A DNA stretch of 64,000 bases from Isoetes taiwanensis (Eukaryota; Streptophyta; Lycopodiopsida; Isoetales; Isoetaceae): contig JAJEKV010000003.1 of NCBI GenBank assembly GCA_021234155.1, positions 25,456,874 to 25,520,873 of the forward strand. The letters are read 5' to 3'. Below are positions 34,960 through 45,467 of the stretch, piece by piece. Below the pieces are notes generated by a model. It made no database searches. It worked only from the letters and a program-made list of their open reading frames with translations, and had not been told where the DNA came from. A program made the translations under genes and the position numbers. Within the stretch, counting starts at the first letter, position 1; the number at the start of each line of letters is the position of its first letter.

Positions 34960-35715
34960 TTAATTTTCCCCTAAAATCCCTTTTGTTTGGGTGCATATAT
35001 CACACGAGAGTGGCATAAAGCAAAGAGCTCTTATTTTTCCTTTTCAGTGTACAAAATAGAAGTAGGGTCGCTTTGATTCCCTGGTGCCCAATCATGAGAC
35101 AACGCGTGGCATAGCCCAATATTGCAGAATAGAAGTTGGGTTGCTCGATTCTGCATGACCGGCTGCGCCTGTTACTCAGCAAGAACTTCACACCAATTTT
35201 TCACCAGATCTTCCCTGTTCTTCAGCTGTTCTTCGCCCAAAAGGCTTCGCAAGGGTCAGATCTTCCTTGTTCTGTGTTGTTCTTTGCCGAAAAGACTTCA
35301 CAAGGGTCAGATCTTAGAGTGCAAAGACTTTGTAAGGCAGGATCTTCGTAGAGCAGGTATGTTTTTGCATCGGATCTATCAAAGAACCTCTAGAATGTCT
35401 GATTTTTGCCAGATCTCTTCCTAATCTGTTGAAGACGTCTTTAAATCTGTGTGAAAAGCAAGAAACGATCCAAAACCTAGCTCCCCTACTTCTATTTTGT
35501 AGGGGAAGGGGAGCCCCTGCTTCCCTTTCCCTATACAATGCGTGTATAAAATCAATATCACTAAATACATATAGTTCAAACTTTATAATATTTTGCAAAG
35601 CTTGCTATATAGTGTACCTCAACTTATGGAAGCATATCTCACAAAAGAGGATTGTTATATACGGTTTAAAATGAGGCATAACTCATGGAATTGCCCATCC
35701 AACTTCTCGATGCCC
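34960..35715. mobile_element. MITE family Y, copy 3, interrupted by a family X element
   Basis: The left part has CCCCTAAAATCCCTTTTGTT and TGGGTGCATAT. After the insert the right part continues ACAATGCGTGTATAAAATCA, ACTTTATAATATTTTGCAAA and AGAGGATTGTTATATACGG, which matches copy 2 in order. The family X element at 35,049-35,503, perhaps with the following 30 bp, sits in the middle. Confidence 0.75.
35049..35503. mobile_element. TIR element, family X copy 2 (nested)
   Basis: Ends TACAAAATAGAAGTAGGG at the left and CCCTACTTCTATTTTGTA at the right. A second, diverged version of the left end (GAATAGAAGTTGGGTTGCTC) lies about 85 bp inside, as in copy 1 at 24,023-24,399. No transposase. Confidence 0.7.
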
Positions 35716-35777
35716 AGAAGCACCATTAGACCATGATAGGAGCTTTAGAAGCACCATTAGACCATGATAGGAGCTTT
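35716..35777. repeat. Exact 31-bp tandem duplication
   Basis: AGAAGCACCATTAGACCATG plus ATAGGAGCTTT is repeated once without change. Confidence 0.95.
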
Positions 35778-36283
35778 ACTTATTGTTTGCTTTAGCTCTG
35801 GTCCGTCTAAAACTTGGTTTCTTAATGAAACCCAATCCTATTTGCATAGCCAACACCCAAAAATCTACTTATACATATGGTTTAGGCAAGTAATAATGAA
35901 AATATAGATATGCATTGATAACGTTCGATGATAATTTTATATTATATGAGAGATTATTAAAAGGCATCCATATATAAGATTAGATTAAATTAGATTAGAT
36001 TATTAGATTAGACTAATCTATAAATTAAGATTATAATAATCTAAGATAATATTTTCCATCGTGATCTTCATAATATTTAGATATATACCTCAAAGTTATA
36101 ACTTAAGATTAGATCTTCCATTATATTTAGATAATCTAAGATTATCTATAATCTATCTAAATTGTAATTTTAGATTATAATTAAGATTGGAATTTTAATT
36201 ATGTGTTCATTATATATAGATAGTATCTTTGTATATATTATATCTTCACGCACAAACCAAATCAATCTATGTTAAACTGTTAG
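35778..36283. other. AT-rich spacer
   Basis: Cryptically repetitive ATTAGATTAGATTA and AAGATTATAATAATC words at 35,975-36,190. It lies where the upstream intron and first exons of the IQD gene would be expected; none are seen. Confidence 0.5.
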
Positions 36284-37323
36284 GCAAGAAATTCAGAAGG
36301 CCATGGTTAGATTGAGAGCGCTGATGAGGGATAATTCAGTGAAGAGGCAATGTGTTGTGGCGTTAAAATTCATGCAAACTTTGGTTCGGGTTCAAGCTAG
36401 AATTAGATCTAGAAGAATGCGAATTCTTCAGGATTGGCCTGCAATCCAGGGACAAATTTTTACAAAAAAATATTCACCCGAGCATCATAAATTTACGGTG
36501 ATCTTCCCTCCTTTTTTTTTTTTTTGCATGCGAGATCTTATTTTGACTTTGCTTGCTTTTCCTTATAGATTATTATGCTTTAAGCTCCGAGCACTTACAA
36601 ACCATATAGATTTGCCACAGTTATTGATGTCTGATTTTGTCCTTGAGTTCCTTTACATCATTTTGCTTCAAATTTTTTTCCTAATCTGTATTTTGCCTCC
36701 TTTTGTGTTTGGTTTAAATAGTCAGATGAAAAGAATTTAGAAGATTGGAATGACAGCCTTCTTACATTTGAAGAAATCCAAGCCAAAATGCAAGAAAGGA
36801 AAGCAGCTGCTGATAAAAGAGAAAGGGCTCTTGCTTATGTATCCTCTCGTCAGGTAAAAATTGAGAAACCTAGGTAAAAATTGAGAAACCTAGTTCAAAA
36901 CAATGCCGAAATTGGGCCGATTCTTTGTCTAATATTATAATCTTTACCTTGCAGCTATATCGATGCTCGCCGAATGAGTGTACCTTCACAGATTGTGACC
37001 CAATTAATCCAAGTCGGGCCTGGAGATGGTTGGACCCTTGGATTACTTCCAGACCTTGGGATTCAAAAGAAGATATAAAAGTGGCAGAGGGTTTGAAGAG
37101 TGTTATATCAAGTAAGAGCGAAATTTGGACCGCTGAAAGTGATGTTTCTACTATCAAAAGCATGATTTCTAATGAAAGGAGCATGCAGAGCTTGCATTCC
37201 AATGTTTTTCGGCCCAGATCCAACTCTATAGCCAATGATTCAAGCTCTATTTCTAGTTTAGCGAGCAGACCTCGTTATATGAATTTTACTGAATCTGCAA
37301 AAGCTAAATCTCGGGCCTTTTGA
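36284..37323 (+). pseudogene. IQ67-domain (IQD) protein gene, 3' exons, probably a pseudogene
   Basis: IQD proteins bind calmodulin and associate with microtubules or membranes. Three exons are visible. Exon a (36,284-about 36,497) encodes EIQKAMVRLRALMRDNSVKR and MQTLVRVQARIRSRRMRI, the second half of the IQ67 calmodulin-binding domain. Exon b (about 36,726-36,853) encodes NLEDWNDSLLTFEEIQAKM and RKAAADKRERALAYVSSRQ. Exon c (36,955-37,323) encodes NPSRAWRWLDPWITSRPWD and ends YMNFTESAKAKSRAF-stop. That TGA falls inside the conserved ESAKAK region, so the C-terminus is short. The first exons (N-terminus and start of IQ67) are missing upstream. The end of exon a is diverged from the family (LQDWPAIQGQ). 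Splice sites are GT/AG. A 20-bp tandem duplication repeats the exon b donor. Confidence 0.88.
36853..36893. repeat. 20-bp tandem duplication at a splice donor
   Basis: GGTAAAAATTGAGAAACCTA occurs twice in a row, so two AG-GTAAAA donor-like sites follow exon b of the IQD relic. Confidence 0.95.
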
Positions 37324-40300
37324 ACCCCTAAATCTACTGAAACTGCTGAGAGCTCCTTTTTAGTATCTTTCTAGAGGAGATCCTTCTCAATCTCTGCCAC
37401 TTCTGCCAGTTCAACACGAAGATCAATGCCTCAAATTGCTAATACAGTAGGGACCATTCACGTTGTTTCTTCATTATTGTTATAAATTAAAAAAATAAAT
37501 AAAAAACAATTCCATTATTCATTTCATTGGATATGTGCATGTTGGAAGAAGCAGGATTTCTCTCATTGCTGCAATGATTCATTAAAAAATCATGCCCTCA
37601 AAGTTGAGGTCTTTCAGACACATATCTTATACAAGCTTCACTTGGTAATCCAACTGAGACAACAACAATATCACGGTGAATAGTTGAACACGCTAGTTGC
37701 AGCATACTAAACAAAGTGCCATGTTGATCAAAGGAACCACAAAGATGATATAGTCATAAAGCTTCAATTTTTTTGTTGTTGATTGATTGAGACAACAACA
37801 TGATCGAACATGCCACTTGCAACATACTAAACAAAGTAGCATGCTGATCAGAGCAGCCAATAAGATAGAGGTTGAATGTTCGTTATGTTCTATACATTTG
37901 ATGGACTATAGGGCATCTTGAGAAGTTGAACATATAGAGGTGTGGGACCATTGTAGATATATTTATTTTATTCCTTTCTACTATGGATCATCTAAAGTCT
38001 AGTTTTATGATGGATTTGACTCCATGGTTAGTACCTTTATTATTTATCCTTTCTACCCGATGGCATGTTAACCCTGTTGTTATGATGAGCTCTACTGTAT
38101 AGTTGGATGCAATTAAATTGATGTTGTTTAAGATTTTGTTAAATGATATAGGCTATCAAGAATATGAACATAGGTTTTTCTATATCCATTTCATTCTTTC
38201 TAGATGTATACCACTTAAACCTACTCATATAATAGATCCACTCCATACTTCATTCTTTCTAGATGTATACCACTTAAACCTACTCATATAATAGATCCAC
38301 TCCATACTTGCTTCTCTTATTGATCTTAACCATAGTATACTCCACCCCATGCGTCATTTGTAAATCTTTCTTTTTATAATAATGTAGTATTATCTATCTC
38401 CTCTCTTATTAAGTGCTGGCTGTGCTGGCTGTGAATCTATGATCCTCTATATAATAACACACTAGAAACGTGTGCCCGGCGATGTCGGGCATTAGTCATG
38501 TGTGGAATGGGTAGATACATAAGTGGAATGGAATCTAGTGGAGTGTCGCATAAGAATATTGCATATGTTTATATATGCATATATGAGCGAAGGATGCAGT
38601 TGAGGGAGGGTGTCAAATGTGGATAAGTTGCATTGCACTATAATAAAATATTTATTGCGAAATTGTTGCCTAGTGTATAAACTATTTACTTTTTTAAATG
38701 ACAATCAATAGCGGTCTTGCCACAAGTTGAATGCTTAGACATTTACTTTTTGAGTTGAAGGTAGATAGTGATCATGTAAAAACTGATAGATAGCGGTCGT
38801 GTAAAGCTGATCAAAGCAGTAAGATACATCCACACTTGTAGCTAACTTTTATAAACTATTGAATATTGAGTATGTACATGAATGACCTCCATATGAATGG
38901 TCTTTCCTATGTATACGAATGACAACCATATGAATGGTCTCCCCATATGCTCTACATGATATGTGCCCAATTAAGCTACTTAGAAATCATATTTACAAAC
39001 AAAATGTCTACATGAATGTCAACAATTTCAGCTTTATAAGCTAGATTGCATACAGAGTAAAAATCTCAAGTGAAGCAACTAATTGCAGTTAATAAAGGAA
39101 CATGACATAAAACTGTCATAATCTAATAACTGGATTCTTCTTTAAACCATCACAATAGGCTATAGAAAATGAGAATTACATGTTCATTCATCAACTTTAC
39201 TAAATGTGTATTTACACAGAGAACGACGTATCTGAAGTTCAAAAGACCCTTTGGAAGCCACTACATACAGATAAAGTATCAATAACAGTAGGAACACAAT
39301 GGATAATATAGATTATAAAAGATCACGGGGATGGAGAATTTTACCTGCATAAACTATCATGATAGATGCTCTCAGCCTGCATAGCAAAGCAGAGATACAA
39401 TATATCTTTCAAATATTAGCCAATAACAGTAGAGTGCAAGAACTTCACATGCTAGTTCAAGAATAAAAAAGCGAAAGGGGGAAGTGGAATACTGGCATTA
39501 TGAAATACATCTTCTCTATTCAATTGTTATACTTTCCCATCATCAGCCTGATATGTTGTAGAGATAAGAGACGCTCACCTTAGACATGCACCCTTTGCAG
39601 CTAATAAGAAATCTCCAACACGGACAAATGGCAAGCAAAGCTGAACTGAATAGACGTTCTAAGGTTCTCATCCATATTAGATTCTAATAACCAGCAAAAT
39701 ACTGGAAAGAAGTAGAAGAGAAAAAGAGTGAAATGGATAAAATGAAAAGAAAATATTTCTATTTATCAAATACAAAAAAATGCAAATGAAGATCATAGCG
39801 GAGGGCCAATGGCAGTTTCAAACATTTTTGTATTCACTAATCTAAAATAAAAAGCTAGAGATAAATGCATTCTCATCTCATCTTCAAGGCATGAGGGTGC
39901 TAATTAACGGTTGGAATATACACAACAATGGCTGGTATGTGAATGTGCATTATTAAACATGCTCCATCCACTTTCTATCATGAAAGCTTTCTATACAATC
40001 TAGCTTAATAGGATCTAAGACTACTTCTAAATCAAGATCTTGATGCTCCAGAAGAACTAAACCACAATAGTAGTTCATCCCACTTGTCTGAATGTAGTGT
40101 TGACCTTTTCCATATTCAAATAGGTTTCAGAACGTATGAACCATATAAAAATGTTTGTTTCAAGTTAATAAATAAGGTGCAAACAAATATTTCTCAAGTG
40201 AATGTATATCAGACTCACTGGGTACAACTTAAAGTGCTTTGCAAGCAAATATTTTCAAGTGATTATCTTGATGTGCTAGATAGAACTCACCATCTCAAAG

Positions 40301-41660
40301 CTACATCAGCTTCAGATTTTCCCTACGAAATATTAAGCATGACTCAGTAGCATTCCAAAAAAAAAAAAAAAAACAACAAATTACAAAGTAGTTTTCAAGC
40401 TTATGGCAGAGCTCCTAATGCTCAACAAATAGAAACATATCAATACCATGAGCAAAATAAAAGACCACAAAGCTCCCAGCCTAGAATCAAGCACGCGACC
40501 AATGATTTGTTCCAATAAATAGATAGATAGTTCGTATTTGTACATCCATTGGGACCACATTGAGAAGCAATGCGGAGAATCTCATGTTGCCTACTTTTCT
40601 ACCATTGTTTCCATGCCAACCCCTTAAATATTGTTTGTTGGCAGGCCTGGTTGCACTTTGAATAGCAACAAAACTCCAATGCTAAAAAGAATCTTATAAG
40701 TTTTTTCCTCTTTCCAACATAGCATAAGGCAACATGCTAGAATCTGTTTAAGCTTATTTTCGTTTTGTTCCTCTTACTAAATGTGTTTCACTACAGATCA
40801 AAAAAGGCAAAAAGGTAGCAATCCGGGAGCAACCCAAGGGTCAAAAGAGAATAATCAGAGTTGGGAATGGGCTAGGAATGAAGAACAAACAAGAACAAGC
40901 ACGAAAACTGCAGAGAGAACAAGCCAAGGAACGAGCAACAAATTCCAGTTGGATTGCAGGGTTCGGGACTGCAAGAGTACCATGATCCAGAAGAATTGGT
41001 AACTCTGAGCCCAATCCATCTGAAGACAACCATAGACTAGAATCTGAATGAAAGAATAAGCAGAGGAAAAACTCTAGAACCAACAGAATTCAGCTCAGAG
41101 GAAACGCCGATGAGGAATGCTAGCAGGCAATATGGATATATAGTAGACAGAGCCAAAGAAAGCCTGTGCCATAGAAGGCTCAGACCATAGATAGATCTGA
41201 CGCCCAAAATGGCGTGACGCCAAAACAGGCATCCCTTTGCCCAGAATGATGGTTCTCTTAAGAAGAGAACCATGGCATTAGCGCAACGTAAGGTAGTAAG
41301 GTTCTTTGTTCCGCATTCTATGTTTTTTGTTTGAGGAAAAAACAGTTTAAGTTCTGCTATATAACCATTCCGGTCATGAAGGTTGCGGTGGGTCTTTCAC
41401 CAAGATGGCTGATTAACGAAAAATGTAAGGTTGCATGCTATAATACTTGCAGCATTGCAATGGTACAACTGAATAGCAATATAAAGGGACATTTATATAG
41501 ATTTATATGGTTAAAAACATGTAGCTTTTGTATGTTGTGCAGGTGTACATGTATTCTGCTAAAGGACGGTCGTCGGTTGTGTTGTGTATTAAAAAAACAA
41601 AACACCGCATTTTGAAAGGGAGGTGTAATGCTTTTCTTCATAATGGCGATGGAGAACGAT
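37324..41660. other. Long non-coding stretch with minor repeats
   Basis: No gene recognised in over 4 kb. Small structures: a diverged repeat of about 110 bp (ACAACAACA..., CATACTAAACAAAGT) at 37,660-37,860; GAATGACCTCCATATGAATG / GAATGACAACCATATGAATG at about 38,880-38,940; a poly(A) run at about 40,358; and scattered frames such as 40,084-40,350 without motifs. It could include 3' flank of the IQD gene and old transposons. Confidence 0.45.
38191..38308. repeat. 59-bp exact tandem duplication
   Basis: Two head-to-tail copies beginning TCATTCTTTCTAGATGTATA and ending TAGATCCACTCCATACT, with no differences seen. Confidence 0.93.
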
Positions 41661-41675
41661 TGTTCGTGAAACAGG

Positions 41676-41790
41676 AAGCATTGTTATAGTACACGCATTG
41701 GGTAGTGGTCCACGCTGAAAGAGCTATAGCATATCTGGAAAAGCTATGTAAATATTCCAACATAGCCCAGTAATATAAGGGCAAGAGACA
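41676..41790. repeat. Dispersed motif, copy 3, with extended homology
   Basis: Matches 22,025-22,125: GTTATRGTACA.GCA, GAAAGAGCTATA, ATCTGG, AAAGCTAT.TRAATATTCCA, GCCCAG and ATATAAGGGCAAG. Likely part of one transposon family. Which part (end or promoter) is unknown. Confidence 0.65.
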
Positions 41791-42403
41791 ATATATTATC
41801 CTAAACAATATCCATATGTATTAGTATAAGAGGAATATTCTCATAATTAAGAAGACCTTTATTTTATAATAAAGTGAGGCCTCAAAATATGTTTTGACGA
41901 GGTCGAGATGTACCAACGAACAAAAAGTAACATCAATAAAAAGCCAAGGATATTAAAGAAGTACCTTTTAACTATATATATTGAACGACGACTATTTTAA
42001 CAACGATTATATTTATAAAGAGTGGCATCTATGATTTGTTTATAAAGGCCATTGATGAATCTTAGGAGTAAAAGGTAACATCGAGTATTTATAAGGGGCT
42101 TCAACTAATATTTTGAGGGGGGGAGGGGGGGCGCTTGGTGACTTGCTATAAAGGGAGGCCGCAAGCTGTTAAGCACTAGCAACTTTAGTGATAACCAACA
42201 CATCAAAAGGGCGAATATTTCAAGCAAATCGTTATCCAATGTGCCCCAACCTTTCCAATTTTTATCCCATACCCCATAGACCATATCAATTCCTCCCCCT
42301 CCTCGAGATACTTGCCCTCAAGCATGTGGAACACACCAATGTTGCCACGAGGGATCGGTGCTGCTATCGGCTCCCTAAATTAACCAGAGCATCCAACAGG
42401 ATT

Positions 42404-42925
42404 GGATTCGCTCAAATGAATCCGGAGGATTCACTTAAGAGGCTTCTCTTGATGGCATGGCGTCCACGTCACTTCTGAGGAGGATTCGCTTGAGCGAATC
42501 CTCAACCGCGGTTGAGAAAAATCCTTTGAAAGATCTCCAACATTTAATGTGTTGACTTCGCATGCTTGAACTTGAATGAATCCTCTTGTAAGGATTTGCT
42601 TGAGTGAATCCTCACTTCATTTATTGTGCACCCGACTTCGAAAGTTTTGGCATGCTTGGGAGGATTCGCTTGTGTGAATCCTCACATCATTTATTTCGCA
42701 CCATGCACAATGCACATCATTTATTGCACCATGCGTGCACCTTTGCACCACGCATGATGCACCATGCTTGCACCTTATTTATTGCACATGATGCTAGTCA
42801 TTTATTGCACCATGCCTGGAAGGATTTACATAAGTGAATCCTCCAGCATGCACCTAAATTTGCAAGCTCGCGAATTTTGTCTGCCATATATCTAGCGCAA
42901 ATCTGAGGCTTTTAGAATTCAATCA
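42404..42925. repeat. Second cluster of GGATTCGCTTGAGCGAATCC palindromes
   Basis: A near-perfect copy at 42,481-42,502 and decayed ones near 42,404, 42,425, 42,590, 42,660, 42,820 and 42,915. Adjacent GCGTCCACGTCAC matches the 19.8-kb cluster. Between them are repeats of CATTTATTGCACCATGC. Confidence 0.75.
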
Positions 42926-43221
42926 AGCGAATCCTTGGCTGCTTTAAAGGCAAGCAAACGGCGAGGTGAATCCAACCTCAAGGAAAAATTCAAGGATGAG
43001 AGCGAGATTGTGTGAGTATTTTTTTCTACCAGAGTTCTCTGATCTGTTTTTTTTTTTCGTTCACTATTTTTCTATGTTCCTTTGATTTCTTCTTTCAATG
43101 GTTTAATTAAATCATTTACCTTAGGATATTAACTTATTAATGACCTATATCAATCTAGTTCCAATTTTAGTGGGTTCAATAGAAATTTTTTCCCTGTTTA
43201 TGGTCGTAGTTTGTAGCGAGA

Positions 43222-44038
43222 ATGTCTTCTTCAGAGCTGGCGCCGGTCTGACACATGGACGAGTGACCGTTGCCTTTTAACTTAGAAAGCGGGGCCCAGA
43301 ATCCAGTACGCATTGGAAGCATCGTGGAATGGTACGCTCAAAACCACTTGTCTTTTGCACGAAAGTATGTTGTTTGTGCTAATTTACCCAAATTGTTTTA
43401 TTGTAGGGAGTACCACGGCATTTGTGTCTCATCAGAAGGGTGATCCAGGTGGAATGGATTTGCACTGCGAAAAGGTGCACCCACTTTGTTGACAAATTAT
43501 GCCAGGATCTTGGATTCCTTGGTCTCATGCGGGATGGGGCCTGGGGGCACCACCATAGCCACCATCGAGATCATTGGTGACCCATTGACGGACATTCGGG
43601 TCCTCGAGCCCAGGCATCCAGAAGTGCGGCCAGAGCCGTAGCTGAGCGCGAGAGGGCAGCGCGACGACGACAAGATCCACAGATGGCTGCTCGGATGTTG
43701 GCGGCCTCAGCCAAACACAGAGATGCAGCGAGGCAAGGTGCTACTATAATGCATTTGCAATATATCCTGATGCCTGAGGCTGCGTTGGAAGGCTTTCTAG
43801 AGGGGCCAGATGCTTTGTTGCACAAGGTCAGCACCCAGCATAGGCTGGGGCGCCAGAAACTGTAGCCATTTCATGGAGGTCGCATCAGAGTGCGGTCAGG
43901 TACCACAAAGAAGGCTGGGCACGATGATTGGGAAGCACATCAGTGTCTCAATGATTGGGCCATTGCGCAGAGATTGGCAGGCCATATGCCAACAGAGCAG
44001 GAGCTGCTAGCTGAGCTCATCTAGATACGGGGTTCTCA
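43222..44038 (+). pseudogene. Degenerate two-exon ORF, probably the second gene of a MULE
   Basis: Coding-like pieces: GSIVEWYAQNHLSFARK up to a donor GTATGT (about 43,363); an intron with acceptor TTGTAG (about 43,406); then RRVIQVEWICTAKRCTHFVD in one frame; QDPQMAARMLAASAKHRDAA and GATIMHLQYILMPEAALEGF (43,683-43,865); and SGTTKKAGHDDWEAHQCLND, AIAQRLAGHMPTEQELLAEL to a stop at 44,023. Frame changes occur between pieces. No named domain was recognised. Next to it, tail to tail, is a fragment of MULE transposase (44,085-44,150), the same layout as 5.34-8.53 kb, so I infer a MULE-carried ORF. Confidence 0.45.
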
Positions 44039-44084
44039 CTGGGAGGAGAGTCCAGACCCATCGTCGCCAGGAGGAGAGTCCAGA

Positions 44085-44150
44085 TCTATCTTTCTAGACA
44101 GCGAGTCAAGATTGTGTCTCCAACTGGCAGGGTCATGTCTCAAACACAGA
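44085..44150 (-). pseudogene. MULE transposase C-terminal fragment
   Basis: The reverse strand reads DMTLPVGDTILTRCLER, nearly the same as GTLPAGGTILTRCLERW near 6,020-6,070. DNA identity is also high. Only about 20 codons remain. Confidence 0.75.
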
Positions 44151-45050
44151 TTATATTACACGGTTAATCGCCCAACCGGGTCCACAGGGTTATAGCTTGT
44201 AGCTAGCTTAATAAAGAATCTCTGGCTACTCTGCGTAGCTCATGAGCAAAGACTAATATCCTGCCTATCCATTAGGAGGGATCATCTTCTATCATCACAA
44301 AGAAATCGCCTCAGAACGAATCAGGAATTTCCTTAGTATCAAATGAGCCAGTCTTCATCTAAGCTGATCGGCAACTCCTCTTCAAGCCTCAAGTATCGAA
44401 GGGATGCTGGTCTGTTGTGCCGGGATGCAGAAATTGACCTCCAAATAGACACCAGCAGGTCTGAGCAGATGGTCGGCTAGCCTCTGCATCATCCAGGATT
44501 TGCTCTGAATCTATCCATCAATCTTCTAGAGTGCACATGGGAATGCCGCAGTAAGGAATCTGCTGCCAATCTCTGAGTTCCTGATGCCGGGGGGTCGCCT
44601 ACGATCCTCTGTTTCTGTCCAAGAAGCACTGTTCATTGTCCAAGTACTACTATTCCAGGTTGCTCTTCTATAATCCGTTAACAGGTCGATGCTCTTGTTT
44701 TATATTTGTAGCCCTCCTTCAAATATAATCCATTGTCCCCCTTTTCCATATAAAGATAAGGCATTGCCCTTAAAATAGTGGCAAGGCCTTTTTTAATTAT
44801 AGTAGATGCCCTTTGCTTGGTCATTAGTTCCACCTTTTTCCCAATGATATCTCGACTCCCTCTTTGTTGTGCGACCACCAATAAGAATAATGGTCCCTAG
44901 GTATAGATTTATCCCCTTTCAATGTTTATCCCTTGCCTTAATATATTGTTAGGCAAACTTGGGAGTAACACATTAACAGGTAATGTTTGCCATATTTTTG
45001 CCATGCCTCGTAACCCCGTCGCCGTGGACCACTCCCTTGTGCTTTACTCC
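44151..45050. other. Unassigned spacer
   Basis: No gene found. The minus-strand frame 44,881-44,678 and the plus-strand frame from 44,922 have no recognised motifs. Confidence 0.45.
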
Positions 45051-45054
45051 GTAT

Positions 45055-45355
45055 CAGATATTATATACGTATATGTCTCATATGTCACAAATCATACATA
45101 TACCATTTGACATATGTCTCATAAGTAAAGCATATGTCCTATAGCATGTACTATGACATATGTCACATGTATTTGATAATGTCACACGGCATAATCCTCA
45201 TAAGTTATATAAGTCAGATATATGTCATATAGTATATGTCTCGTGTGTCATAAGTCAAATATATGTTATATAGCACATACAATGAGATATATGGCACATA
45301 TCTCATATGCTATAAGTCAGATATATATCACATGATATATATAATGTCCAAGCGT
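45055..45355. repeat. Dispersed ATATG-rich repeat, copy 2
   Basis: Homologous along its length to 20,735-21,025, same orientation. It is followed at once by the (GAA)n tract that starts the large tandem array. Confidence 0.85.
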
Positions 45356-45372
45356 GGATTTGCCTTGGAAGA

Positions 45373-45373
<1 letters not shown>

Positions 45374-45403
<30 letters not shown>

Positions 45404-45467
45404 AAGAAGAAGAAGAAGAAGAAGAAGAAGAAGAAGAAGAAGAAGAAGAAGAAGAAGAAGAAGAAGA
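45374..45467. repeat. (AAG)n microsatellite, about 94 bp
   Basis: Pure AAG/GAA triplets, the longest such tract in the window. Homopurine on the plus strand. Poly-Lys and poly-Ser frames across it are artefacts. Confidence 0.97.
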
